Source: Fidelibacterota bacterium
Lineage (GTDB): Bacteria > Fidelibacterota > Marinisomatia > Marinisomatales > TCS55
Length of the DNA stretch: 64,000 nt
Assembly (NCBI GenBank): GCA_014239435.1
Contig: JAAZYX010000033.1
Location: 212,871-276,870, forward strand
Direction of reading: 5' to 3'
The translations under genes were made by a program, and so were the position numbers. Below the pieces are notes generated by a model. That model was not told the origin of the DNA and searched no databases. It saw only the letters and a list, made by a program, of their open reading frames with translations. Positions 52,660 to 62,074 of the stretch are shown here, piece after piece. How positions within the stretch are numbered: position 1 is the first letter of the stretch; each line of letters starts with the position of its first letter.

Positions 52660-55365
52660 TTAAAACTCTAAACTAATTCCTAGTTGGATTTCTCTTGGTG
52701 ATGTGTAGTACTGCGGACGCGTATAATAATCTTCCCACTCATGAACGCCGGGCTGTCCGTAATGTTTTGTGAGTGCTTCTGTTTCCTGAGATGATCTGTA
52801 TACGAAGGTATATCCGGCGCGCCCAGTATCATTGAAGACATATCGCTCGTTTCTGGTGTCAAAAAGATTGTATGCTTTAATAAAGGCGACCGCGTTAAAA
52901 CGGCCCAGTTTGATATTTTTAAACAATCGTGCATTCACATTTTTTTGCCAGGGTTTTCTATCACTATTTGATTCCGGCACATAATTAGCATTAGGTATGT
53001 TCGGTGTATAAGGCCAACCGCTTGAAAGTTTACCAATTAAACTAATTCCCCATTCTCCGGGTACACTCCAAGACACCGTTGCACTAAATACATGTCTTTG
53101 GTCCCATGAAAGGGGTACAATCTTTTTTTCCTCCTCATTGCCGGTAAGGGAATTAAAATAAAATGACCCAGACGAAACGCTGTTGCCCTCTGTAACTTGA
53201 TAGGCATAATCCAGAAAAGCAGATGTTTTTGTTTTTGGATCATAACGCTTGGTAAGGCTAAACGTTAACCCTTTTATGGACGCATAATCTTTGTTTAAAT
53301 ATATTGCATAAGAGGATGGGCCATAGGTCGGCGATTCATATCGAACAGACTGTACTGCAAGCAAATCTCTGATATCCTTGTAATAGGCACTCATATCAAA
53401 TGCTATTACTTCAGTCAACTGTTGTTGGAGGCCGAATTCGTAAAGAACAGTTTTCTCAGGATTCAGGTCAGCGTAGCCGATTGTCGGGCTTAAACCTGCT
53501 CCAAAAATGCTTTCCTTATATAGCCTTCTTAATGTCGGCATCTGATAAAAATGACCATAAGAAAAATGAAGAATGCCTTTATCAGTAATCGGAAATGAAA
53601 TTCCAAGACGCGGTGAAATCATTTTTTTAACATCAGCTTTCGCTCGTGGCCCCTCCGGATCAACAAGATCTAAAATGTATTCGGAGTTTGGGGCAAATTG
53701 GTCAAAACGAGTTCCAACATTGATAACCATACTGGAATACTCAATTTTATCCTGAATATATCCTGAAAGGAATCTTGCCTCTTTTTGATAATAATTATGG
53801 CTTGGAGATTCATTGGCGGGCAGGACTGTTGGTTCGGGATAATCAAAATCATTGTAGAGAATTGTAAAATTGTCCTCCTCCAATTGGTCTATTCGAAGGC
53901 TTGATCCCAGTTTAATTTCATGCTGAGATGTTAATTGAATCGTTAAATCAAATTTCCCTCCAACGGATTTCGATTCTCTTGAATAATGTCCCATTTGGGT
54001 TCCACCTGTTACAAACATGGAAGTCGGCTGGGATCCCTTAATTAATCCTGTTGATACATATCTTTCATCCATTGGATTTTCAAACACATATTGCTTGTAA
54101 TCCGTCGAAGAGGTAAAAAGGTTTAATTCATAAAACGCCCGCCAAAATGCATGATTAATTTTTACCGAGGAATTGCGGTTGTCTGTCAAATAATTATAGG
54201 TGCCATCTGGATTATATTTATACGAATGCACATAACTTTTCCAATCCCTCTTGTTGTAAATATCCTGTATGGAAATCTTAAATTTAGGCGTGAAGCGGTA
54301 TGTGAGTTTTCCAAGCGTATTTAAACTTTTTGAAGGATTCATCGAGGCAAAAGAACTGTCTCCTCCCATTTCTATATACCAACTGTTAGAAAACCTAAAA
54401 TCAGAAATATCATCAGGAAGGTGCTCTTTTACACCGTAATAGTGACCTCCCTGATCGCTGTATCTGCCAGTAATGTTAAAGGTGAATTTCCCACCACCGG
54501 ATAAGAAGGGTACCGGTCCATTCAATGTTCCATCGATTACCCGATTCGCTTGAAGGTTTACGTTATCAATATTTGGAAAAAGATAATTATCAGACGAAAA
54601 ATAATCTCCCGTATTCGCTGAAATACTACCGTGATAATCTTTACTACCTTCCTTAATTTGTAAATTTACAATTCCGCTCATAGCATTCCCATATTCTGCA
54701 TTAAACGCGCCGCTCACGACACGCATTTCTTCAAGCGCTTTATTTGAAATATTTACAGACAATGCATTCGTAAAAAATGGATTTGAAACCGATACTCCGT
54801 CAATATAATAACCCACTTCATTGCTTCTGCCGCCTCGGATGTGAATCTCTCCTCCCGCACCTTGGTTCACCCCTGCTTGCGTTGTAAGGACACCCAAGAA
54901 TGATTCAACAGGCATATCCTTGATTTCCTCAGATGTTGTTATTTTTTGGGAAGCAGTTAAATCTTTGTGGATCATCGGACGGTCAGCGATTACTGTTACT
55001 TCTTGTCCTTCGAGCACTTCAGATGTCAATGAAAAATCTTGGCGAGTCGTTCTAGCTTGATTAATGCGTAAATTTTGAACGCGCATCGTTGTATAACCAA
55101 TATAGGATGCCTTTAATGTATACGATCCAGGATTAACATTCAGGATTACATAATTACCGTTTAAATCTGTTGCTGCGCCTTGCGATGATTCCTCCAAAAA
55201 AACGTTTACTCCGGGAAGTGGTTCATTTGTTTTGGCACTGATTACTCGACCGGACACTTTCCCGGAACTCCCAAATGCTACTGAGGAAACGATTGCCATT
55301 AAAATTAATAGCCTTCGAAACGAGCCGTTCTTACAGCGTGATTGACTGTTATAGGATGATTTCAT
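52660..55365 (-). CDS. TonB-dependent receptor with carboxypeptidase-like N-terminal domain
   Basis: A 901-residue outer membrane receptor. After the signal peptide (about 15-33) comes a CarboxypepD_reg-like domain (VSGRVISAKTNEPLPGVNVFL..., about 36-115), then a plug (about 140-250) with GGEIHIRGGRSNEVGYYIDGVSV and FNAEYGNAMSGIVNL, and a barrel ending in a terminal phenylalanine. This is the SusC-like form used for large substrates. There is no SusD partner; instead a large exported protein gene follows six bases later, then PorV. It may serve import or secretion support for that protein. No sigma or anti-sigma gene is present. Confidence 0.93.
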   Translation of the reverse strand: MKSSYNSQSRCKNGSFRRLLILMAIVSSVAFGSSGKVSGRVISAKTNEPLPGVNVFLEESSQGAATDLNGNYVILNVNPGSYTLKASYIGYTTMRVQNLRINQARTTRQDFSLTSEVLEGQEVTVIADRPMIHKDLTASQKITTSEEIKDMPVESFLGVLTTQAGVNQGAGGEIHIRGGRSNEVGYYIDGVSVSNPFFTNALSVNISNKALEEMRVVSGAFNAEYGNAMSGIVNLQIKEGSKDYHGSISANTGDYFSSDNYLFPNIDNVNLQANRVIDGTLNGPVPFLSGGGKFTFNITGRYSDQGGHYYGVKEHLPDDISDFRFSNSWYIEMGGDSSFASMNPSKSLNTLGKLTYRFTPKFKISIQDIYNKRDWKSYVHSYKYNPDGTYNYLTDNRNSSVKINHAFWRAFYELNLFTSSTDYKQYVFENPMDERYVSTGLIKGSQPTSMFVTGGTQMGHYSRESKSVGGKFDLTIQLTSQHEIKLGSSLRIDQLEEDNFTILYNDFDYPEPTVLPANESPSHNYYQKEARFLSGYIQDKIEYSSMVINVGTRFDQFAPNSEYILDLVDPEGPRAKADVKKMISPRLGISFPITDKGILHFSYGHFYQMPTLRRLYKESIFGAGLSPTIGYADLNPEKTVLYEFGLQQQLTEVIAFDMSAYYKDIRDLLAVQSVRYESPTYGPSSYAIYLNKDYASIKGLTFSLTKRYDPKTKTSAFLDYAYQVTEGNSVSSGSFYFNSLTGNEEEKKIVPLSWDQRHVFSATVSWSVPGEWGISLIGKLSSGWPYTPNIPNANYVPESNSDRKPWQKNVNARLFKNIKLGRFNAVAFIKAYNLFDTRNERYVFNDTGRAGYTFVYRSSQETEALTKHYGQPGVHEWEDYYTRPQYYTSPREIQLGISLEF

Positions 55366-55548
55366 TGATGTAACTGCGAGGTAAATAGGCTCAAATTTTA
55401 GAATAAATTTTTTAATTATTGTAGTGCTATTTAGAATTAATTATTTTTTCATATTCAAAAGCATACCTTGACTTTGGTCCCCAAGATCAAATAAAATAGA
55501 TGAGCCCAAGATGGGCTATAATCATAAATAATAAACAACGGAGGAAAC

Positions 55549-57294
55549 ATGAGGAAAGTTGTTATTGTTCTTTTCTTACCCGTTTTCGTCTTTGCTACTG
55601 ACTTTACTCAAACTGGCGTAGTTGAGGAATTTACTACCACTGATCCTGTCACTCAATCAGACTCACTTTTTGGTGGACTTCCCTACGACGCAGGAAGAGG
55701 AGCACACGGCGGTACAGATCTTGATGAAGATGGATTAACGGAAGTGTGGATTACCAGCTATGACGGCGGCGGACGGGTGTTCTGTTTTGAAGAAACAACC
55801 GGCGATACGCTTGCATTTGTTTGGGCATCCGACACAATTAACTCAGATTATACCACTCCCAGAGATGTGCATTCCGGGGATTTGGATGGAGATGGAAATG
55901 GTGAAATTATCTTTTTCACCGGCCGATATACATCCAATACTGATAATGGACTCCATGTCTATGAATGGGACGGAAGCACCGATAATGGATATGGATCTTC
56001 ACCTGCGCTTCAAGCAAATTTGCTGACGGCCTTGAATGACAGTCTCTATGAGTCACGTGTAGAAGGATTTTCTGTCGCTGATATTGACGGTGATGGAGAA
56101 GATGAAATTCTGGTAGCCAGTAACGGCACTTCAAATCCAGTCTATGGTACTGACGATGGGTCAACTGCTTATTCTGAAGATAGGTTTATCATTTTAGGCG
56201 TTACAGGTGATATTGGCGGGCTCGGGGCAACATTAACCGAAGAGTATTCCATGTCTCCGCGTGATGTAAATAAAGACGGAACTAGAGGAAATTCTCTTGG
56301 CGGCGGAAGCCCGCAGGATATTGTAGTTTGCGATACGGACGGCGATGGAATGATGGAAGCAGTCTGTATTTCGTGGAACAATCTAGCTGTCTTTTTTATC
56401 GAAGCTACCGATACCAATGCCTACACAATAGGCGATACGAACTACCTGAAATTGGGAGTCGCTGATGACTGGACACTAGGCGCTGCGGCAGCAGATATGG
56501 ATGGAGACGGAAAAGATGAAGTCTATCTTCCAGGATATTATGACGGGAAATTATTCGTCATTACAGATGCTGACAGTGATGCAACAAGTTTGGATACAAC
56601 CGGCGCAGATGCTAAAGACTTTGCGGGAAATAGCGAAGTTGCAATATTAGCTGAACTTGGTGCCTATGCCGGACATGGTGTTTCTGCTAAAGAAGGCTTT
56701 GGTGTTGTTATGGGTGGCGCAGCTGATACAACAGATATCAGATTGTTTTCTTACGGTGGATCTGGATCCGTACTAGACAGTTCAAACTGGACTCATATGG
56801 ATTATGCTTTGAATGATGCAAGCTCCGGTACCATACAGAAAATTTCCATTATTGATTTTGATGGAGATGGATATCCGGATGTATTGGCAGCTTACAAAGG
56901 CGTAAGTGACACTACTAGCACGGGCGGTTTGGATCCTGATGCAAACAGGGTTTTGCGAATTGCAGAATGGGGTACATCATTATCAATTAGAGATTTGACC
57001 CTCATTATGCCGGAGGATTACAAACTCGAGCAAAACTATCCGAACCCGTTTAATCCAAACACAACCATCGGATATACGATGCCGGTAGCGAATGTAATTT
57101 CTCTGACTATTTACAATGTTCTTGGTCAGGAAGTTGTTCGCTTAATAGATAACGAACGTAAAGAAGCTGGTCAATACTCAGTCCTGTGGAATGGATTAGA
57201 CAGCAACGGAAAAGCTATCAGCAGCGGAACCTATTTTTATGAACTTCGTTTCGGAAACCTGACAAAGGTTCGCCAAATGACATTTGTAAAATAA
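55549..57294 (+). CDS. Exported FG-GAP/VCBS repeat protein with T9SS sorting domain
   Basis: A 581-residue secreted protein preceded by a strong ribosome site (GGAGG, four bases before ATG). The signal peptide is MRKVVIVLFLPVFVFA. The body contains repeated calcium-type loops: DLDEDGLTEVW, DLDGDGNGEIIFF, DIDGDGEDEILVA, DTDGDGMMEAVCI, DMDGDGKDEVYLP and DFDGDGYPDVLAA. These are FG-GAP/VCBS beta-propeller repeats (about 50-470) that usually bind ligands or sugars. The C-terminal domain is a canonical T9SS sorting sequence (NYPNPFNPNTT, ending MTFVK). It is divergent from the TonB receptor operon and ends at a strong terminator. Confidence 0.92.
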   Translation: MRKVVIVLFLPVFVFATDFTQTGVVEEFTTTDPVTQSDSLFGGLPYDAGRGAHGGTDLDEDGLTEVWITSYDGGGRVFCFEETTGDTLAFVWASDTINSDYTTPRDVHSGDLDGDGNGEIIFFTGRYTSNTDNGLHVYEWDGSTDNGYGSSPALQANLLTALNDSLYESRVEGFSVADIDGDGEDEILVASNGTSNPVYGTDDGSTAYSEDRFIILGVTGDIGGLGATLTEEYSMSPRDVNKDGTRGNSLGGGSPQDIVVCDTDGDGMMEAVCISWNNLAVFFIEATDTNAYTIGDTNYLKLGVADDWTLGAAAADMDGDGKDEVYLPGYYDGKLFVITDADSDATSLDTTGADAKDFAGNSEVAILAELGAYAGHGVSAKEGFGVVMGGAADTTDIRLFSYGGSGSVLDSSNWTHMDYALNDASSGTIQKISIIDFDGDGYPDVLAAYKGVSDTTSTGGLDPDANRVLRIAEWGTSLSIRDLTLIMPEDYKLEQNYPNPFNPNTTIGYTMPVANVISLTIYNVLGQEVVRLIDNERKEAGQYSVLWNGLDSNGKAISSGTYFYELRFGNLTKVRQMTFVK

Positions 57295-57316
57295 CGGTTA
57301 CTTTTTTAAGTAGATA

Positions 57317-57351
57317 AAAAAAGCCTCCACTTGTAAGTGGAGGCTTTTTTT
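57317..57351. terminator. Strong bidirectional rho-independent terminator
   Basis: GCCTCCACTT (57323-57332) pairs perfectly with AAGTGGAGGC (57335-57344) around GT, flanked by A and T runs on both sides. It lies between two convergent genes ending at 57294 and 57370. Confidence 0.95.
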
Positions 57352-57369
57352 ATATGTTGTATATATTTC

Positions 57370-58686
57370 CTATTTGAGAAGAACCATTTTTAATGATTGA
57401 TCGAAGTTTCCTCCTTCTATTTGGTATATATATAATCCTGACCCCATTTTTTCTCCTGACTCATTTTTCCCGTCCCATTGAATGTTATAATTGTAACCGG
57501 GTGCGTATACATCATTAGCCAATGTCTTAACTGGTCGCCCCAAAATATCCACCACCCTGATTATTATTTCACCTTCTTTTGAAACGTCAAATGGAATTGT
57601 AGTTAAATTATTGAATGGATTGGGATAATTCTGGAATAACCTATATGAACTTGGAATATCTCCGTATTCCAGATAAAGGGTGATATCATCCCGTAAATTG
57701 GGCAACAATGCCCAAATATTATCCCCGGGGCAGGAAGTATATTCATAATCGTAGTAATCCCTGTGCCCCTTGAGAATATGGGGATTATCATATCCATATT
57801 CTTCAGAAATCCATGCGTATAGTTTTACGAGCGTATCTCTTGTGGCAACAGTCATTTCATCGTAACAATAGTAAGATGTGACCGGCGGATGATAACACCC
57901 GAGCACGCAAACGCCGATATTCCCCGTATTTGCACCGGAAGTGTGCGCACCCAAGACAGTCTCAGGTCTAGCTTGATAGATATTCCCTCCTTTATCAACG
58001 ATAAAATGATAACCAATATCAGACCATCCGCGGACATCTTGGTGTAGTTCTTGGATTGCCTGCATCTGGATAATACCTTCCTCGATTGTAGTTGCAGAAA
58101 ATCCAGCAGCATGATGAAGAGTAATTTTATCGTAGTATGGCATTGATGTATAGCCAAAATTCGGCGGTTTTGCGTTCCATTCTTCCCGAGAAATGATATG
58201 AGGTTTTGGAATATGAGGCAAACTCACCTTTTGAAATATCCTTAGAGAGTCAATTATTTCCTCTTGTTCAGATAGAATAATCCCAGTAGTCAAAATTTGG
58301 GAATCAAAATCCGAAGTAATTGTTATTTCAATTTTTTTTGATTGAGTAAATTCGAATCCCCTATACGTAGCGAATAAGCGGTCTGAAAATGGTTCGGGAA
58401 ATATTTTGGCTTCTACCCGATTGGACCACAACCCATTAATATTTAGGAATCTGAATCGAACCGAAATTGGATCCATCCCCTGAATTCTAAAAATAATTCC
58501 CTCAGCATCTTCCCTATTAGGATCTAAATCAGCAATTAATTCCTGAGAGTAAGACGTGCCTGAATACCGGTCATACGATTTTTTAAAATCCAATTCTACG
58601 GGAATAGCCATATCCAAGAATTGCCCTCTCGAAGAGCTGGAAAAAATCACCAGTAATAATAGTAATTGGAATCTTTGTTTATTCAT
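57370..58686 (-). CDS. Exported N-acetylmuramoyl-L-alanine amidase (Amidase_2/PGRP) with T9SS sorting domain
   Basis: A 438-residue enzyme that should cut the bond between MurNAc and the stem peptide. Signal peptide at about 1-21; an Ig-like N-terminal domain (about 25-155); the Amidase_2 domain (about 165-335) with zinc ligands among H191/H192, then H308 in LKGHRDY and C319 in SCPG. Cysteine as third ligand matches PGRP and T7 lysozyme-type amidases. The sorting domain contains NYPNPFNNLTT and ends KMVLLK. Export by T9SS would place it at the cell surface, so it probably acts on foreign or shed peptidoglycan. Convergent with the FG-GAP gene. Confidence 0.93.
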   Translation of the reverse strand: MNKQRFQLLLLLVIFSSSSRGQFLDMAIPVELDFKKSYDRYSGTSYSQELIADLDPNREDAEGIIFRIQGMDPISVRFRFLNINGLWSNRVEAKIFPEPFSDRLFATYRGFEFTQSKKIEITITSDFDSQILTTGIILSEQEEIIDSLRIFQKVSLPHIPKPHIISREEWNAKPPNFGYTSMPYYDKITLHHAAGFSATTIEEGIIQMQAIQELHQDVRGWSDIGYHFIVDKGGNIYQARPETVLGAHTSGANTGNIGVCVLGCYHPPVTSYYCYDEMTVATRDTLVKLYAWISEEYGYDNPHILKGHRDYYDYEYTSCPGDNIWALLPNLRDDITLYLEYGDIPSSYRLFQNYPNPFNNLTTIPFDVSKEGEIIIRVVDILGRPVKTLANDVYAPGYNYNIQWDGKNESGEKMGSGLYIYQIEGGNFDQSLKMVLLK

Positions 58687-58891
58687 TCTTCCATAATTAT
58701 AGTACTGTTAAAATTAAACAACAAATAGAGTAATAAAGTTAATTTGGATTTTGGTTTATAAAAATGACTCACAACAAATCTAAATAATACCTATTTCAAT
58801 AATCAACAGATTGACAAGTTAATCCGGTGTTAGAAAATCATATAGTTTGTTTTAAAATCATGATTCACTCCAACCGACAAATTAAATAAAT

Positions 58892-61228
58892 ATGAATAAC
58901 AACTTCTGCTCACCTGTTGAGTTAACCTTTTTTCAAAAACAGGATAGCCAATCTCAATCTGCCAAGATCCCCTATATCCTTGTAGATAACTTTCCTAATC
59001 TGGGACTTTTAACATCCCTCAGATTTCTGGAATGGGTTTCTGAGAATCCCGAAGGAGTCGTCAGCCTACCTACTGGAAAAACACCGGAATTTTTTATCAA
59101 GTGGACACATCATTTATTAGCTAATTGGGATTCAAATGATTTAACCGCATTTCGAAAAGAGAACGGTTTCAACTCAAATGAAAAGCCGAATCTATCAGAG
59201 TTGACTTTCGTTCAAATTGATGAATTCTATCCTATGGATCCTACCCAACATAATAGTTTCTACCATTATGTTAACAAATATTATCTGGACGGGTTTGGAA
59301 TCCCGGATAAAAATGCATTGCTAATCAATACAGAATCTATTCCACTCTATCAAAACAAGCATTGGTCTGAAATATTCCCAAAAGGCGTTATCGATCTTTC
59401 GCTACGGCATAGAGAACCAAAATCAAATCTGGAAAAGGACCAGAAAAATTCAATTTATCATATTGATCAATGGTGCACAGAGTATGAGAAAAAAATTAGA
59501 GACATTGGAGGGATTGGATTTTTCCTTGGCGGCATTGGTCCCGATGGACATATTGCCTTTAATATTCGCGGGTCGAATCACAACTCTACAACCAGACTGA
59601 TGGAAACCAATTTTGAAACGCAGGCGGCGGCTGCAACTGACTTAGGCGGAATCGAAATCAGTAAAAATCGGCTTGTGATTACAATTGGACTCGGAACAAT
59701 AACATTTAAAAAAGATGCTGTGGCAATTATCACCGCTGCCGGTGAGGCTAAAGCGCCCATTGTAAAGCGATCTCTTGAGTGCGAACCGGATATAAATTAT
59801 CCTGCTTCAGTTTTACAGAATTTAAAAAACAGCAGGTTTTATTTAACCAATGGCGCGGCAAAACATTTAGAGGATGTTGAAAATAGGTATTGGTCAGATA
59901 CAGAATGGAACAATTCAAAAAAGCAGCGTGCACTACTTCAATTAACAAAAAAGGTGAATATATTCGGGAAAAAATTATCAGTTGGCAACCTTAAGAATGA
60001 CCCAATCTGTAAAAATATTCCAAACCTCAATGAAGAGTCAGCTTCAAAAATCATCGAGCAGATTGATGCCAAAGTACAAAAAGGAATTAAGGCCGAAACA
60101 CATCAGATCTTTTATCATACCGGCCCGCACCACGACGATATTATGCTGGGTATGATGCCGCATATTATTCATCTTATCCGCTCTCCCAGCAATACACATC
60201 ATTTTGCAAACATGACTTCAGGGTTCACATCTGTTACGAATGGGTTTATCGCTGAAATCCTAACAGATACAATAAGGCTCTTATCAAATAATGAAATTCA
60301 AATGACACTGTATCACGATTTTTTCTCTGATGGATATAACCGTAAATGGGATAAAGATGTTTTTCATTATCTCGATAATATCGCAGGGAATAGTGCAGAC
60401 GGCCAAAAACGCGGAATGGCACACCGCATTGTTCGCTGTTTAGTGTCAATATATAAAATCAAAAATAAATCTGAATTGGATAATCGGATTAAGGCAATTA
60501 TTGATGAACTAACCCAGTGTTACAGCGGTGAAAAAAACTCGAAAGAAATTCAACAGCTCAAGGGAATGATTCGAGAGTACGAAGAGGAATTGGTTTGGGC
60601 CAACTATGGTGTTAGAGTAAAAGACATTCACCATTTAAGGCTCGGGTTTTATACCGGCGATATTTTTACTGACACTCCTGAAAGGATTCGGGACGTAATG
60701 CCAATTTTGAAACAGCTAAAGGAAATAAATCCAACGGTGATTTCGCTTGCTTTAGACCCGGAAGGCAGCGGTCCGGATACACATTATAAAGTGCTCCAGG
60801 CAATCGCTGAAGCAATACGAATGTGGAGGAAAGATGCAGATCTTTCTCATCTTCGCATTTGGGGTTATCGAAATGTGTGGTACCGCTTTACTTTAGATGA
60901 AGCCGACTTGATAGTTCCTGTTACTTTGAATTCCATGGCTATTTTGAAATCAACCTTTATGAACTGCTATTTAAGTCAAAAAAACGCATCATTCCCAAGT
61001 TATGAGCTCGATGGACCCTTTTGTGATTTATCTCAAAAAATTTGGGTGGAACAGCATCAAGATTTACAATTACTCCTAGGCAGAGATTATTGGTATCAAA
61101 ATGAAAATCCGCATTTGAGAGCAGTGCATGGCGCTATTTATTTAAAAGAAATGAGCGTGGATGCATTCCTTGATTCAGCCAGAAAACTTGAAGAAACTAT
61201 GGAAGGATCAGCTTTAACTACCAATTAA
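58892..61228 (+). CDS. Glucosamine-6-phosphate deaminase-like / PIG-L-like fusion protein
   Basis: A 778-residue two-domain cytoplasmic protein. Residues about 30-340 are a NagB-type aldose-ketose isomerase fold: FLGGIGPDGHIAFN contains the D218-G-H220 active-site set that opens the sugar ring and deaminates glucosamine-6-phosphate to fructose-6-phosphate. Residues about 400-770 resemble PIG-L/LmbE deacetylases, with the metal motif H413-H414-D415-D416 in YHTGPHHDDIM. Fusions of this kind are known in Bacteroidetes (annotated NagB-like). It would feed scavenged amino sugars into glycolysis, possibly after deacetylation. The 3' end overlaps the convergent DUF1460 gene by four bases. Confidence 0.9.
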   Translation: MNNNFCSPVELTFFQKQDSQSQSAKIPYILVDNFPNLGLLTSLRFLEWVSENPEGVVSLPTGKTPEFFIKWTHHLLANWDSNDLTAFRKENGFNSNEKPNLSELTFVQIDEFYPMDPTQHNSFYHYVNKYYLDGFGIPDKNALLINTESIPLYQNKHWSEIFPKGVIDLSLRHREPKSNLEKDQKNSIYHIDQWCTEYEKKIRDIGGIGFFLGGIGPDGHIAFNIRGSNHNSTTRLMETNFETQAAAATDLGGIEISKNRLVITIGLGTITFKKDAVAIITAAGEAKAPIVKRSLECEPDINYPASVLQNLKNSRFYLTNGAAKHLEDVENRYWSDTEWNNSKKQRALLQLTKKVNIFGKKLSVGNLKNDPICKNIPNLNEESASKIIEQIDAKVQKGIKAETHQIFYHTGPHHDDIMLGMMPHIIHLIRSPSNTHHFANMTSGFTSVTNGFIAEILTDTIRLLSNNEIQMTLYHDFFSDGYNRKWDKDVFHYLDNIAGNSADGQKRGMAHRIVRCLVSIYKIKNKSELDNRIKAIIDELTQCYSGEKNSKEIQQLKGMIREYEEELVWANYGVRVKDIHHLRLGFYTGDIFTDTPERIRDVMPILKQLKEINPTVISLALDPEGSGPDTHYKVLQAIAEAIRMWRKDADLSHLRIWGYRNVWYRFTLDEADLIVPVTLNSMAILKSTFMNCYLSQKNASFPSYELDGPFCDLSQKIWVEQHQDLQLLLGRDYWYQNENPHLRAVHGAIYLKEMSVDAFLDSARKLEETMEGSALTTN

Positions 61229-62070
61229 TCAACGAATTCCAAAGGCTCAAACCTATACACCATAATACCGTCAAAAACCGGGCCGGAATCTCTGAAATAA
61301 TATGTCATAAAATCTTCTCTTAAGGTAGTGCCTCTCCCTTGAGATGCATGCAGTATTTCCGCATTATCAATAATCATTCCTTCATGCGCAATAATAATAC
61401 CCTGAGTAAAATAGGATTTTTTGACAAATGCTACTCCGCATACTTCGGGCAATCTTTCCAAAATTTCTACATCGATATTTTCACTGGTGATAAAATTTAC
61501 GATAATATTTTTCGTCCAATTCAAATCAAGAAATTCGCTTCCGTCTGTTTTCTGATTCAGCACTATTTCAACCTGTTCAAGATCGCTTTTATCTGCGACT
61601 TCAGGTGTTATATCAACAGTTGAAGAATGAAATGAAATGCGGTCGGATGTATAATGCCATCGGCTCTTAAATGTAGGTATTTTCTGTCCTAGTCTATCCG
61701 GCTTATAATGAATTTCAATCATCGTTTCCTTTGCATCTTCCCAATCTCTACTTTGAACAAACGCCATGCAGGTTAATATATGCGCAGTACAGTCTGAAAC
61801 ATCCAATCGAATGATGGGATCAAGGTCGGGTTCAGCTTCCTCTCCCAATTTGAAAATTTCGTAAGGAGTTCCAATTCGCCAAAGCGCGAATGCTTTTAAA
61901 CGGTCATGAAAATCCGGATAGCGCTTTTGAAATTCGGGAAGCAGTTCTGACACTTCATCGTGAGATAATGTCCATGGTTTTGGAATGGTTTCAACCCAGT
62001 CCCACCTCTCTTCGACTTGCCCAAAAAGCAAAATCTGGAAAACCAGTAAAAAAGGAATAATGATTTTCAT
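61225..62070 (-). CDS. DUF1460 amidase-like exported protein
   Basis: A 281-residue exported protein (signal peptide about 1-17). It matches the DUF1460 layout: an NlpC/P60-like fold with the candidate nucleophile C94 in RLDVSDCTAHILT, then HYKPDRLG, PTFKSRWHYTSDRI, LPEVCGVAFVKKSYF, and a late histidine in ILHASQGRGTT. Members are N-acetylmuramoyl-L-alanine amidase-like enzymes in Bacteroidetes that act on anhydro- or reducing-end muropeptides. It lies four bases after the GH3/beta-lactamase-fold gene, so the two form an operon for peptidoglycan breakdown. Assignment of the exact bond cut is inference from the family. Confidence 0.88.
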   Translation of the reverse strand: MKIIIPFLLVFQILLFGQVEERWDWVETIPKPWTLSHDEVSELLPEFQKRYPDFHDRLKAFALWRIGTPYEIFKLGEEAEPDLDPIIRLDVSDCTAHILTCMAFVQSRDWEDAKETMIEIHYKPDRLGQKIPTFKSRWHYTSDRISFHSSTVDITPEVADKSDLEQVEIVLNQKTDGSEFLDLNWTKNIIVNFITSENIDVEILERLPEVCGVAFVKKSYFTQGIIIAHEGMIIDNAEILHASQGRGTTLREDFMTYYFRDSGPVFDGIMVYRFEPLEFVD

Positions 62071-62074
62071 GTAA

